Below are positions 23,566 through 32,479 of a DNA stretch of 64,000 nucleotides, piece by piece (the first letter of the stretch is position 1; every line of letters starts with the position of its first letter). The DNA comes from Streptomyces aquilus (GTDB lineage: Bacteria; Actinomycetota; Actinomycetes; Streptomycetales; Streptomycetaceae). A program made the position numbers and the translations under genes. The DNA lies in the NCBI RefSeq assembly GCF_003955715.1, contig NZ_CP034463.1, forward strand, positions 1,736,001-1,800,000, written 5' to 3'. The notes beneath the pieces were generated by a model, which was not told the origin of the DNA, did no database searches, and saw only the letters and a list, made by a program, of their open reading frames with translations.

Positions 23566-24060
23566 ATGAGCGACCCCGCTTCCGTGACCGCCCCCGCGCC
23601 GGTGCCCACCCCCGATTCCGACGGCCTGCTCGCCGAGCAGCTGCTCCGGTTCACGCGGCGTGTGCACCGCATCCAGAAGCGGCACATCGAGCAGAGCGGC
23701 CTGGGCGTCACGCCCGCGCAGTCACGGCTGCTGCGCACCCTCGCGCACTACGGCTCGCCGCCGCGCATGGCCGATCTCGCCGAGCGGCTGGAGGTCGTCC
23801 CGCGCGCGGTGACCACGCTGGTCGACGGGCTGGAGGCGGGCGGCAAGGTGCGGCGGGTGCCCGATCCGACGAACCGGCGGGTCATCCGGATCGAGCTCAC
23901 GGACGACGGACGACAGGCGCTGAGCAAGCTGCGCGGGGCACGGCGGTCGGCGGCGGCGGAGATCCTGGCGCCGTTGACGGAGGAGCAGCGGCGGGTGCTG
24001 GGCGGGCTGCTGGACACGCTGGTGGACGGAGATGTTCCCGAGGCGGGGAAACGCTGTTGA
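23566..24060 (+). CDS. MarR-family transcriptional regulator
   Basis: A 164-residue winged-helix regulator. The DNA-binding core (MADLAERLEVVPRAVTTLVDGLEAGGKVRRV, then DPTNRRVIRIELTDDG, residues about 65-125) is a good MarR match. It is divergent from the ABC exporter with a 98-base shared control region carrying repeated CATAG/CTATG half-sites, so it probably represses the exporter and itself. The last residue is Cys, which may or may not matter for sensing. A strong bidirectional terminator follows. Confidence 0.92.
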   Translation: MSDPASVTAPAPVPTPDSDGLLAEQLLRFTRRVHRIQKRHIEQSGLGVTPAQSRLLRTLAHYGSPPRMADLAERLEVVPRAVTTLVDGLEAGGKVRRVPDPTNRRVIRIELTDDGRQALSKLRGARRSAAAEILAPLTEEQRRVLGGLLDTLVDGDVPEAGKRC

Positions 24061-24070
24061 GGGCATGAAG

Positions 24071-24099
24071 AAGGGCCGCGGCTGATCGCCGCGGCCCTT
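24071..24099. terminator. Bidirectional hairpin terminator
   Basis: AAGGGCCGCGGC (24071-24082) and GCCGCGGCCCTT (24088-24099) form a perfect 12-base stem with the loop TGATC, followed by TTT on the plus strand and preceded by A residues. It lies between the convergent marR and symporter genes and can serve both. Confidence 0.9.
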
Positions 24100-24113
24100 T
24101 CCGATGGCCGGGG

Positions 24114-25538
24114 TCAACTGGCCTCGGTCACCGTCTCCTTGGTTTGCCGGGCAGGCACCTCCGCGGTGGCCTCCTCGGTCTCGCCCTCCAGCACCTCCGC
24201 GGTGGCCTCCTCGGTCTCGCCGTCCAGGACCTCCGCGGTGGCCTCCTCGGTCTCGCCGTCGAGCACCTTCTTCGCCTTCTCCAGGTCCAGCGCCCCCTCC
24301 CACCGGGACACCGCGAACACGGCGACGCAGTTGCCGAGCAGGTTCGTCACGACGCGCATCGAGTCCATGATCCGGTCCACGCCCAGCAGCAGCGCCACCG
24401 CGCCGGCCGGGATCGCGCCCAGCGAGGACGCGGTCGCGGACAGGGCGAGGAAGGCCGAGCCGGGGATACCGGCCATGCCCTTGCTGGTGAGCATCAGCAC
24501 GAGGATCACGGTGATCTGCTGGCCGAGGCTGAGGTCGACGCCGACCGCCTGGGCGATGAACAGCGTGCCGATGGACAGGTAGAGCGAGGCGCCGTCGAGG
24601 TTGAAGGAGTAGCCGGTCGGCAGCACCAGGCCCACGGCGTCGTCACGGGCGCCCGCCTTGCGCAGCTTCTGCATGACCCGCGGCATGACCGACTCGGTGG
24701 ACGCGGTGCCGAGCGCGAGCAGCATCTCGGCGCGGATGTAGCGCAGGAACTTCCAGAGGCTGAGCCCGGTGACCAGGCGCAGGGCGACGGCGAGGAGCGC
24801 GATGAAGAACGCCGCGGCCGCGTAGCACAGGACGATCAGCTTGGCGTAGGTCTCGATGACGCCGAGCCCGTACTGCCCGATGAGGACGGCCATCGCGCCG
24901 AACACCGCGATCGGGGCGAGCCGCATGATGAAGCCGACGACCGCGAAGATGATCTCCTGGGCCTGCTCGACGGCGGGCAGCACCTGCGGCACCTTGGTGT
25001 GGCCGAGGTGGAGCAGCGCGGCGCCCACGAGGCAGGCCAGGATGAGGACCTGGAGGAGGCTGTTCTCCGCGAAGGCCCCGATGAAACTGGTCGGGATGGC
25101 GTTGACGATGAACTCGGTCGTCGAGGGCAGCGAGCCCCCGCCGGTCTTCGCGTCGACCGCGGAGGCGTCCAGCGTCGACGGGTCGACGTGCATGCCGGAG
25201 CCCGGCTGGACGACGTTGGCGGCGAGCAGGCCGATGACCAGCGCGAGCGTGCTCGCGACCTCGAACCAGATCAGGGCCTTGAGCCCGATCCGGCCGAACG
25301 CCTTGAGGTCACCGGCCTTGGCGATCCCGACGACGACCACGCAGAACACGAGCGGGGAGATGATCGTCTTGATGAGCCGGGTGAAGCCGTCGCCGAGCGG
25401 CTGGAGGTCGGAGGCGAAGTCGGGCCAGAGCTTGCCGACAACGATGCCGAGGACGAGCGCACAGAGGACCTGTGCGAACAGAGAGGTACGCAGTATGTGT
25501 GCGACGCGTCGCGGCAGGGACGGGACGGACGGCGGCAC
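24114..25538 (-). CDS. Dicarboxylate/amino acid:cation symporter (DctA/GltP family)
   Basis: A 474-residue membrane protein. The core shows DAACS hallmarks: the re-entrant serine-rich loop region (ALGTASTESVMP), the substrate motif TGYSFNLDGASLYLS and TSKGMAGIPGSAF. It imports C4-dicarboxylates, glutamate or related acids with sodium or protons. The GTG at 25538 follows AAGGAG at 5 bases; the longer open frame lacks homology. Unusually, the C-terminal cytoplasmic tail consists of a 12-residue acidic unit (VLDGETEEATAE) repeated three times, encoded by a 36-base tandem repeat, which homologues normally lack. Confidence 0.92.
   Translation of the reverse strand: MPPSVPSLPRRVAHILRTSLFAQVLCALVLGIVVGKLWPDFASDLQPLGDGFTRLIKTIISPLVFCVVVVGIAKAGDLKAFGRIGLKALIWFEVASTLALVIGLLAANVVQPGSGMHVDPSTLDASAVDAKTGGGSLPSTTEFIVNAIPTSFIGAFAENSLLQVLILACLVGAALLHLGHTKVPQVLPAVEQAQEIIFAVVGFIMRLAPIAVFGAMAVLIGQYGLGVIETYAKLIVLCYAAAAFFIALLAVALRLVTGLSLWKFLRYIRAEMLLALGTASTESVMPRVMQKLRKAGARDDAVGLVLPTGYSFNLDGASLYLSIGTLFIAQAVGVDLSLGQQITVILVLMLTSKGMAGIPGSAFLALSATASSLGAIPAGAVALLLGVDRIMDSMRVVTNLLGNCVAVFAVSRWEGALDLEKAKKVLDGETEEATAEVLDGETEEATAEVLEGETEEATAEVPARQTKETVTEAS
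24157..24264 (-). repeat. 36-base coding tandem repeat in the symporter C-terminus
   Basis: Three nearly identical 36-base units (24157-24192, 24193-24228, 24229-24264) encode VLDGETEEATAE-like 12-residue units. The length keeps the frame, so copy number can change without breaking the gene. Confidence 0.8.
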
Positions 25539-25709
25539 GGGCACTCCTTGTGGGGACGTTGGCGCGCGGAAGTCCAGGGGGAGAACTTCTGCGATACGGA
25601 AAGCGGCTTCCGTGGCGATCACTTTGACCGCGCCGTTGATCACCCACGAGACCGTCGTGTTTCAGCCCCGTAAATCACGCCGTGAGTGACGCATCGCACA
25701 CAACTGGCG

Positions 25710-27296
25710 TCAGCAGCCCGCGCGATCCTCGGTGAGCACCCCCTGGACGGTGGTCAGCGAACGGTCGTGGCAGCGGCCCGGGCCCTGAAGCCGGTAGCGC
25801 TCACTCGTCGTGCCGACCGCGTGCCGCTGGTCGCGCGGCACGTTGAGGGTCCAGGTGGCGTCGCCGGTGTAGGTGTCGTCGAGGCGCTGCCACAGGCGCC
25901 CGTCGGCGACGACAGAGGCTCGGTCGCCGAGCGTCAGCACCGTCCGCAGCCGGTCGTCCGTGCCGATCGTCGTGGTGCCGTTCATCGTGTACGTCCGCTG
26001 TGTGCGCGTCGTGTGCGCCGGGCCGCGTCCGTCGACGGTGACCGCCTCCGCGTCCGTCCAGGTCGCGTCGAGTCCGTCGAGGTTCTCGCCCTCGGTCCAG
26101 CGGTGCGTGGAGGTGTTCGTCAGCGACCGGCGGACGGTGGTGGTCACACGGCCGTGCGAGGTGTCGACGTATCCGGCGACGGTGAGCCGGTGGGCGCCCT
26201 CGGTGTCCAGGCGGTGCTCCGAACCCGGGGTGTGCACCGAGGAGTTGGTGAGGTCGCCGACGGTGTGCGTGGTGAGCTTTCCGGTGACGTGGGCGCGCTT
26301 CGCGTCCTGCCAGACGGCGACGTTCACGGGCGCGCTCCAGCCGCTCTGCCCCTCGGGGACGCCGACGACGTCGACCTGTACGCGGTGCGGCTCGCCGTCG
26401 TTGAGGAGACCGGCGAACGGGGTCAGGTCGTATTCGATCGGCTTGACGTCGAAGGCGCGCGGTCCCGGAATGACGTACCAGAGGAAGGGATTGGACCAGC
26501 CGCCGGTCCACACGTGCGGGAACGGCGCCGCGATTCCGGCGAGTTGGCCGTCCACCTTGATCTGCACCTCGCGGTAGGGGCCGCCTTCGGCCTTGCAGGA
26601 GTACGGCGCCGCGTCGGGCACCGTCAGATACCAGTACTCCTCGCACCCGCCGCCGGAGCCGGTCGCGTACACCTCGGCGACGATCCGTTCGCTGTTGCGC
26701 GGGGTGGTGACGGTGCCGTCGGGGGTGAGGGGCAGGACCCGGTCGGGGGTCTTCGCGGCGTCCGGCCGGCCCGCGTAGAACGTCAGCGTGACCTTCACGT
26801 CGATGACGCCGGTGTACGTGTCGTCGACGACGTTGCCGATGAGCATCTCGACGTCCTGGCCGGAGCGGAGGGTGTCGCTGTAGCGCGTGACGTCCTTCTC
26901 GACCGACCACGCGATCCCGTCCGGCGACGGCTCCGGAGTCGACGTACGGAAGATCTCGACCCCGCCGACCCGCAGATAACCGAGCCGGTCGTACTGACGG
27001 CCCTTCACCTTTCCGTCCATCCGCAGGACCACCTTGCTCCAGCGGCCGCCGCAGCCGGTCGGGGGCGCGTAACTGCCCTGGTACGGGGTGAAGTCGCGGA
27101 ACCGGGCTTCCGCGAGCGTGACTTGGCAGGACTTTCCGGAGGGCTTGGTGACGGGCGGGGCGGCGGTGATCGGATCGTGCCAGTCACTGCCGAACTCCGC
27201 CGGTACATCAGCGGATTGGGCCGGTGCCGCTCCCAGAAGGGTGCTCGCGAGGAGGGTCGCTCCGGCGAGCATGGACATGATGAGCCGTCTCTTCAT
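25710..27296 (-). CDS. Secreted peptide-N4-asparagine amidase A (PNGase A)-like protein
   Basis: A 528-residue exported protein. The signal peptide (about 1-29) ends AQSA. The body resembles the PNGase A family: RMDGKVKGRQYDRLGYLRVGGVEIFRTSTPEPSP-type region near residue 100-130, TFYAGRP near 180, and GGWSNPFLWYVIPGPRAFD near 290. Plant and bacterial members remove N-glycans from glycopeptides; activity of this one is untested. A scavenging role outside the cell is likely. The gene stands alone, with 57 bases before the L,D-transpeptidase gene on the same strand. The 171-base gap 25539-25709 should hold the symporter promoter; I saw no clear motif in it. Confidence 0.8.
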   Translation of the reverse strand: MKRRLIMSMLAGATLLASTLLGAAPAQSADVPAEFGSDWHDPITAAPPVTKPSGKSCQVTLAEARFRDFTPYQGSYAPPTGCGGRWSKVVLRMDGKVKGRQYDRLGYLRVGGVEIFRTSTPEPSPDGIAWSVEKDVTRYSDTLRSGQDVEMLIGNVVDDTYTGVIDVKVTLTFYAGRPDAAKTPDRVLPLTPDGTVTTPRNSERIVAEVYATGSGGGCEEYWYLTVPDAAPYSCKAEGGPYREVQIKVDGQLAGIAAPFPHVWTGGWSNPFLWYVIPGPRAFDVKPIEYDLTPFAGLLNDGEPHRVQVDVVGVPEGQSGWSAPVNVAVWQDAKRAHVTGKLTTHTVGDLTNSSVHTPGSEHRLDTEGAHRLTVAGYVDTSHGRVTTTVRRSLTNTSTHRWTEGENLDGLDATWTDAEAVTVDGRGPAHTTRTQRTYTMNGTTTIGTDDRLRTVLTLGDRASVVADGRLWQRLDDTYTGDATWTLNVPRDQRHAVGTTSERYRLQGPGRCHDRSLTTVQGVLTEDRAGC

Positions 27297-27353
27297 GGCC
27301 GGTGTTCTACGGCGACTCGGGCGCCCTGCGCAATGACGCCTCCGGCGTGAGGA

Positions 27354-28058
27354 CTAGCTCGCCAGGGCGGCCCTGTCCCCCATCACCACCACAGGATGCC
27401 GGTCCGGGTCGAGCGTGCGCAGCAGGTACTCCATCGCGGGCCTGGAGAGGCTGACGCAGGCCGACGTACCGCTGCCGTGGTCCATGTGCAGCCAGATCCC
27501 GCCGCCCTTGCGGTCGCCCTCGGGGCGGGTCGGGTCGTTCGGCGGGGTGCCCTTGACGCGGTTGTAGTCGATGGCGATGACGTAGTCGAAGTCGTGCCAG
27601 TGCGACTTCGCCCACCAGCGCGGGGCCGTGAACGCGGCGGACCGCGTGTACGGGAGTTTCGAGCCCGGGTCCTTGAGCACGCCGCCCGCGTCGGTGAGCG
27701 TGAACACGCCCACGGGGCTGCGTTTGTCGCCCTCGTGGTGGTCTGCCGTCCAGCCCTTCTTGCCGTTGTGCGCGGGCCAACTGCGCGTGCGGTCCCAGCC
27801 GGCGCCCCGCTTCGTGTAGAGCACGACCGTGGAGTCCGGGGCGTCGACGCCGTCGCCGTAGACCGCGACGACCTGGCGGGCGTCGGCGGGGATGCGGCGC
27901 TGGAAGCGGTCGCCGATGCCGGGGATGCCGGTCGGGGCCGCGGTCGTGGTCCGGGTCTGCGGTGTCGCCGGTGAGCCGGCGTCGCGCGGCGCCGCGCAGC
28001 CGGCCAGGGCCAGCGTCAGGAAGCCGCAGAGCATCGCACGCCGTACATCGATCGCCAC
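27354..28058 (-). CDS. L,D-transpeptidase (YkuD-type) lipoprotein
   Basis: A protein of about 234 residues. A short signal peptide ends in lipobox LAGC (Cys about 19), so it should be membrane-anchored. The C-terminal catalytic region GGGIWLHMDHGSGTSACVSLS holds the nucleophile Cys (about residue 201) and an upstream His, a variant of the ShGC motif of L,D-transpeptidases that make 3-3 peptidoglycan cross-links. The GTG at 28058 (VAIDVRRAMLCGFL) gives a normal positively charged leader; the ATG at 28034 is the alternative. No LysM or Ig-like domain is present, unlike larger actinobacterial Ldts. Confidence 0.82.
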   Translation of the reverse strand: MAIDVRRAMLCGFLTLALAGCAAPRDAGSPATPQTRTTTAAPTGIPGIGDRFQRRIPADARQVVAVYGDGVDAPDSTVVLYTKRGAGWDRTRSWPAHNGKKGWTADHHEGDKRSPVGVFTLTDAGGVLKDPGSKLPYTRSAAFTAPRWWAKSHWHDFDYVIAIDYNRVKGTPPNDPTRPEGDRKGGGIWLHMDHGSGTSACVSLSRPAMEYLLRTLDPDRHPVVVMGDRAALAS

Positions 28059-28204
28059 CCCGCCATGGTCGCACCGGGAACTCCCGGTCGCGCGGAAAAC
28101 CGGTTGCCCCCGAGCACGCAATGACGCGAACCTTTCACGGTTTGCTACCGCCGTCCGCGGTCCCGCCCACCCCCCTGACACGAGCCACTGGGACGTCATC
28201 CGTC

Positions 28205-30007
28205 ATGCAGATTCAAGACCTTCCCTATCCCGACCCGGGTGTGCCGGACGCGCGCTCGGGTCCCCGATTCCTGTGGTGGCTCTTCCGGAATCAACTCGGC
28301 GGCCAGGTCAGATCACTGGCCTGGGGACTGGTGCACTTCCTGTCCGTGTCCGCCCTGCCGTTCTGTGTGGGCTACGCCGTCCAGGCCGTCGTCGACCGCT
28401 CCGGCACCCGACTCGCCCTCGCGGGCGGGCTGCTGGCGCTGGCCTGCGCCGGCAACGCCATCGGCGACACCTTCCTGCACCGCGCCGCCATCACCAACTG
28501 GATCACGGCCGCCGCCCGCGTCCAGCAGCTGCTCGCCCGCAAGGCGGCGACGCTGGGCTCGGCGCTGACCCGGCGGGTCGCCGCCGGTGAGGTCGTGGCC
28601 GTCTCCACCGGCGACGTCGAGAAGATCGGCTGGTTCGTGGAGGCCGTCTCCCGGTTCACCGCCGCCGCGCTCACCATCCTGTTCGTCTGCGTGGGCCTGG
28701 TCGTCTACCAGCCCTCGCTCGGGGTGGTCGTCGCCGTCGGGCTGCCCGTGCTGGCGCTCGCGGTGCTGCCGCTGCTGCCCCGGGCGACCCGGCGCGCCGA
28801 CTTCCAGCGCGAGAAGGCCGGCCGCGCCACCGAGCTGGCCTCGGACACCGTCGCCGGGCTGCGGGTGCTGCGCGGCATCGGCGGCGAGGAGCTGTTCCTC
28901 GACCGCTACCGCAGCGCCTCCCAGGAGGTGCGGCACGCCGCCGTGCGCAGTGCCCGGATGTGGTCGCTGATCTCGGCGATCCAGGTGCTGCTCCCCGGAC
29001 TGCTGCTCATCGCGGTCGTCTGGCACGGCGTGGGCCTCGCCCGCGAGGGCCGGATCTCCGTCGGCGAACTGGTCACCGTCTACAGCTCGGTCATGGTGAT
29101 GACCTATCCGCTGCGGCACTTCGAGGAGATCGCCATGGCGTACTCCTTCTCCCGTCCGTCGGCCCGGCGGGCCGCGCGGGTGCTGTCGCTGCGGCGCGCC
29201 ACGTCCGAGGACGGCTCGCAGGCCGGTACGGCACCCAAGGGCGACCTGTACGACCCCGCGACCGGACTGCTCGCGCCCACCGGCCGGTTCACCGCCGTGG
29301 TGTGCGGGGACCCGGACGCGGCGGGACGGCTGGCGGAACGGCTCGGCGGCCACCCGTCCTCGACCGAGGAGGAGCCGTCGGTACTGCTGGGCGGCGTACC
29401 GCTGGACGAGCTGCCGCTCTCCGCGGCGCGCACGGCCGTCCTCGTCCAGGACAAGGACCCGGTCCTGCTCTCCGGCACCCTGCGCGAACTCCTCGACGTC
29501 CCCGCGTCGGGGGACGTCGACGCCCGCGAGGCGCTGACGGCCGCGCAGTGCGAGGACGTCCTGGCCGCCCTGGTGCAGGGCTCGCTCGGCGCCGAGGACC
29601 CGCTGGACGCCCGGATCACCGAACGCGGGCGCTCCCTGTCGGGCGGTCAGCGCCAGCGGCTCGCGCTGGCCCGGTCGCTGTTCACCGACCCGGAGGTGCT
29701 CGTCCTGGACGAGCCGACCTCGGCCGTCGACTCGCACACCGAGGCCCGTGTCGCCGAGGGCGTGCGCGAGTTGCGGGCGGGCCGCACCACCGTGGTGTTC
29801 ACGTCCTCACCGCTGCTGCTGGACCGCGCGGACAGGGTCGTCCTGGTCCACGAGGGCGAGGTCGTGGCCGTGGGCGTGCACCGCGACCTCGTGCACAAGG
29901 AACCCCGGTACCGCGCGGTCGTCACCCGCGAGACCGAGCCCGAACCGGAAGAACCGCACGACCTGCAAGAGCTGGAAGAGCTGGAAGAGATCGAGGAGAC
30001 AGCATGA
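28205..30007 (+). CDS. ABC exporter subunit with degenerate Walker A (first half of a heterodimer)
   Basis: A 600-residue half-exporter: about six transmembrane segments (50-310) and a nucleotide-binding domain. The position of the Walker A loop (about residue 370) reads VVCGDPDAAGRLAE, with no GKS/T, and the switch His is replaced (VVFTSSPLLL). By contrast the signature RSLSGGQRQRLALARSL and Walker B VLVLDEPTSAVD are intact. This subunit therefore cannot form a normal ATP site with its own Walker A but can complete its partner's site. The C-terminus ends in a Glu-rich tail. The ATG at 28205 is the best start by homology. Its stop overlaps the partner's ATG by 4 bases. Confidence 0.9.
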   Translation: MQIQDLPYPDPGVPDARSGPRFLWWLFRNQLGGQVRSLAWGLVHFLSVSALPFCVGYAVQAVVDRSGTRLALAGGLLALACAGNAIGDTFLHRAAITNWITAAARVQQLLARKAATLGSALTRRVAAGEVVAVSTGDVEKIGWFVEAVSRFTAAALTILFVCVGLVVYQPSLGVVVAVGLPVLALAVLPLLPRATRRADFQREKAGRATELASDTVAGLRVLRGIGGEELFLDRYRSASQEVRHAAVRSARMWSLISAIQVLLPGLLLIAVVWHGVGLAREGRISVGELVTVYSSVMVMTYPLRHFEEIAMAYSFSRPSARRAARVLSLRRATSEDGSQAGTAPKGDLYDPATGLLAPTGRFTAVVCGDPDAAGRLAERLGGHPSSTEEEPSVLLGGVPLDELPLSAARTAVLVQDKDPVLLSGTLRELLDVPASGDVDAREALTAAQCEDVLAALVQGSLGAEDPLDARITERGRSLSGGQRQRLALARSLFTDPEVLVLDEPTSAVDSHTEARVAEGVRELRAGRTTVVFTSSPLLLDRADRVVLVHEGEVVAVGVHRDLVHKEPRYRAVVTRETEPEPEEPHDLQELEELEEIEETA

Positions 30008-31785
30008 TCGGCGTGGCGCCACCGGCGTACGACCCGGCGGCCCCGACGACGGCGAACACCCTGCCCGTCGGGGGCTCCGCGACCGTACGCGCCTATGTGG
30101 CCGAACTGTTCCGCCGGCACCGCCGCGCCTTCCTCGTCCTCGTCGCCGTCAACACGGTGTCGGTGATCGCGTCGATGGTGGGGCCGTGGCTGCTCGGCGG
30201 ACTCGTGGACCGGGTCTCGGAAGGGGCCCGGGAGGTTCATCTGGAGCTGACCGCGGGCCTGTTCGTGGCCGCGCTCGCCGTGCAGGCCGTGTTCGTACGG
30301 CAGGTGCGGCTGCGCGGCGCGATGCTCGGCGAGCGGATGCTGGCCGACCTGCGCGAGGACTTCCTCGTGCGCTCGGTCGGTCTCCCGCCGGGCGTCCTGG
30401 AACGGGCGGGTACCGGTGACCTGCTGTCCCGGATCACCACCGACATCGACCGGCTGGCCAACGCCATGCGCGAGGCCGTGCCGCAGCTGTCGATCGGCGT
30501 GGTGTGGGTGGTGCTGCTGCTGGGCGGGCTCGTCGTCACGGCGCCGTCGCTGGCCGCGGCCGTGCTGCTCGCCCTGCCGCTGCTGGTGATCGGCTGCCGC
30601 TGGTACTTCAAGCGGGCGCCGTCCGCCTACCGGTCGGAGTCCGCCGGGTACGCCGCCGTCGCCGCCGCGCTCGCCGAGACCGTGGACGCCGGGCGCACCG
30701 TCGAGGCGCACCGGCTCGGGCAGCGGCGCGTCGAGCTGTCGGAGCGGCGGATCAAGGAGTGGACGGCGTGGGAGCGGTACACGCTCTGGCTGCGGTCGGT
30801 GCTGTTCCCGTTCATCAACGTCACCCATGTGATGATCCTCGGCTCGGTCCTGATGGTCGGCGGGGTGATGGTGCTGCACGGCTGGATCGACGTCGGCCAG
30901 CTGACGACCGGTGCGCTGATCGCGCAGATGCTCGTCGACCCGGTCGGGCTGATCCTGCGCTGGTACGACGAGTTGCAGGTCGCCCAGGTGTCGCTGGCCC
31001 GGCTGGTCGGCGTCCGCGAGGTCGAGCCGGACGCCGGTGACGCCGCCGTCGCCCCCGAGGGACGCCATGTGCACGCCGACCGCGTGCACTTCGGCTACCT
31101 CGAAGGCGTGGACGTGCTGCGCAAGGTGTCCCTGGAGGTCGCCCCCGGCACCCGGATGGCGCTCGTCGGCCCGTCCGGCGCGGGAAAGTCGACCCTGGGC
31201 CGGCTGCTCGCGGGCATCTACGCGCCGCGGGACGGCCGGATCACCCTGGGCGGCGCGGAGCTGTCCCGGATGACGGCGGAGGGCGTCCGCTCGCATGTCG
31301 CCCTGGTCAACCAGGAGCACCACGTCTTCGTGGGCTCCCTGCGCGACAACCTCCTCCTCGCCCGCACGGGCGCCGAGGACGCCGAACTGTGGGCGGCGCT
31401 GGGCGCGGTCGACGCGGACGGCTGGGCGCGGGCGCTCGACGACGGCCTCGACACCGAGGTCGGCTCGGGCGGGCTCGCGCTCACCCCGGCGCAGGCCCAG
31501 CAGATCGCGCTGGCCCGCCTGGTGCTGGCCGACCCGCACACGCTGGTCCTGGACGAGGCGACGTCTCTCCTCGACCCGCGCGCGGCGCGTCATCTGGAGC
31601 GGTCCCTGGCCCGCGTCCTCGACGGCCGCACCGTCGTCGCCATCGCCCACCGGCTGCACACCGCCCATGACGCCGACGTGATCGCCGTCGTCGAGAACGG
31701 CCGCATCAGCGAACTGGGCAGCCACGACGAGCTGGTCGCGGCGGACGGGGCGTATGCGTCGCTGTGGAGGTCTTGGCACGGGTGA
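30004..31785 (+). CDS. ABC exporter subunit with degenerate signature (second half of a heterodimer)
   Basis: A 593-residue half-exporter with six transmembrane segments (about 45-310) and a nucleotide-binding domain having intact Walker A (GPSGAGKST, about 389-397), Q loop (LVNQEHHVF), Walker B (LVLDEATSLLD) and switch His (IAHRLHTA). The signature loop is degenerate: LTPAQAQQIALARLVL instead of LSGGQ. It is the exact complement of the preceding subunit, so the dimer should have one canonical and one dead ATP site, as in known heterodimeric exporters. The ATGA overlap ensures equal synthesis. The substrate is unknown. A long hairpin terminator follows. Confidence 0.92.
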   Translation: MIGVAPPAYDPAAPTTANTLPVGGSATVRAYVAELFRRHRRAFLVLVAVNTVSVIASMVGPWLLGGLVDRVSEGAREVHLELTAGLFVAALAVQAVFVRQVRLRGAMLGERMLADLREDFLVRSVGLPPGVLERAGTGDLLSRITTDIDRLANAMREAVPQLSIGVVWVVLLLGGLVVTAPSLAAAVLLALPLLVIGCRWYFKRAPSAYRSESAGYAAVAAALAETVDAGRTVEAHRLGQRRVELSERRIKEWTAWERYTLWLRSVLFPFINVTHVMILGSVLMVGGVMVLHGWIDVGQLTTGALIAQMLVDPVGLILRWYDELQVAQVSLARLVGVREVEPDAGDAAVAPEGRHVHADRVHFGYLEGVDVLRKVSLEVAPGTRMALVGPSGAGKSTLGRLLAGIYAPRDGRITLGGAELSRMTAEGVRSHVALVNQEHHVFVGSLRDNLLLARTGAEDAELWAALGAVDADGWARALDDGLDTEVGSGGLALTPAQAQQIALARLVLADPHTLVLDEATSLLDPRAARHLERSLARVLDGRTVVAIAHRLHTAHDADVIAVVENGRISELGSHDELVAADGAYASLWRSWHG

Positions 31786-31807
31786 GTGGACCTGTCCGGT
31801 CACCCGC

Positions 31808-31846
31808 CTGAGGGGAGCCGTCGTCTTCGTACGACGGCCCCCTCAG
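31808..31846. terminator. Long hairpin terminator
   Basis: CTGAGGGG (31808-31815) pairs with CCCCTCAG (31839-31846), and GCCGTCGT (31817-31824) pairs with ACGACGGC (31831-31838). One bulged A (31816) interrupts the 16-pair stem, and the loop is CTTCGT. It lies between the convergent exporter operon and the lipoprotein gene, whose stop codon it includes. Confidence 0.85.
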
Positions 31847-32388
31847 TACCCGTAGCCGCTGTCACCGTCGCTGTCCGTCGAGGGCGCGGCCTGCTTCATC
31901 GCCGTGCCCTTCGCGTTCAGCACGTACCAGATCCCGTCGATCCCCTGTCCCTTGAGATCGCCCGGCGCCTTGTCCTTCGCGTAGTAGTAGAGCGGATGCC
32001 CGGCGTACGTCGCCTGCGGTGCGCCGCCCTTCGTGGTTCCGATGAGGCTCGCGTCGGCGCCGGAACCGGCCTTCGGCTTGCCCTCCACGGGTGGCCACAG
32101 CTTGAGGCACGCCGTGTCGCACTTCATGGAGTTGGTGTTCTCGCCGTCCGCCGTGAACAGGTAGAGCGTGCGACCGCCGCCGTCGACGAGGATGTCGCCG
32201 AGCGGCGAGTCGCTCACCTTCACGGTGGCGGTGTCCGCCGCGGCGGGTGTGTCGGAACCGCCGCCGTAGGAGCCACCACCACCGCCGCAGCCGGCCAGCC
32301 CCAGCGCCGCCACGAGTGCGACCCCGGTCAGGGCGATCCGGTTCCGGCTCATGCCTCGGCGCAGGTCATGGCGCATGTTTTCGCTCAT
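31843..32388 (-). CDS. Lipoprotein with conserved Yx(FWY)xxD motifs
   Basis: A 181-residue lipoprotein with lipobox LAGC (Cys about residue 34), a Gly/Ser linker and two related domains of the secreted-repeat family: TLYLFTADGENTNSMKCDTACLKLWPPV and PLYYYAKDKAPGDLKGQG. These carry the YxFxxD/YYYAKD signatures; paired Cys may form a disulfide. The biochemical role is not established. The ATG at 32388 follows GGAGAGG; a second ATG 12 codons in (MSRNRIALTG) is possible. It is divergent from an ECF sigma/anti-sigma pair, a common arrangement, so it is a probable target of that sigma factor. Confidence 0.85.
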   Translation of the reverse strand: MSENMRHDLRRGMSRNRIALTGVALVAALGLAGCGGGGGSYGGGSDTPAAADTATVKVSDSPLGDILVDGGGRTLYLFTADGENTNSMKCDTACLKLWPPVEGKPKAGSGADASLIGTTKGGAPQATYAGHPLYYYAKDKAPGDLKGQGIDGIWYVLNAKGTAMKQAAPSTDSDGDSGYGY

Positions 32389-32436
32389 GGTCCTCTCCGT
32401 CCCTTCCGACGGAGGTTGTACGGCTGACGTCGGCGA

Positions 32437-32457
32437 AGGGATTGCCGCGCAATCCCT
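32437..32457. promoter_or_regulatory. Perfect dyad upstream of the ECF sigma gene
   Basis: Arms AGGGATTGC (32437-32445) and GCAATCCCT (32449-32457) are exactly complementary around the centre CGC. The dyad lies 17 bases upstream of a TATACA -10-like element (32474-32479), so it overlaps the expected -35 position. It looks like a binding site for an unidentified dimeric regulator. Confidence 0.6.
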
Positions 32458-32473
32458 CCGCCCGGATCGGACG

Positions 32474-32479
32474 TATACA
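32474..32479 (+). promoter_or_regulatory. -10-like element of a probable leaderless sigma transcript
   Basis: TATACA (32474-32479) ends 5 bases before the GTG start of the sigma factor, and there is no ribosome binding site, so a leaderless mRNA is likely. No convincing -35 is seen apart from the dyad region. Confidence 0.4.
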
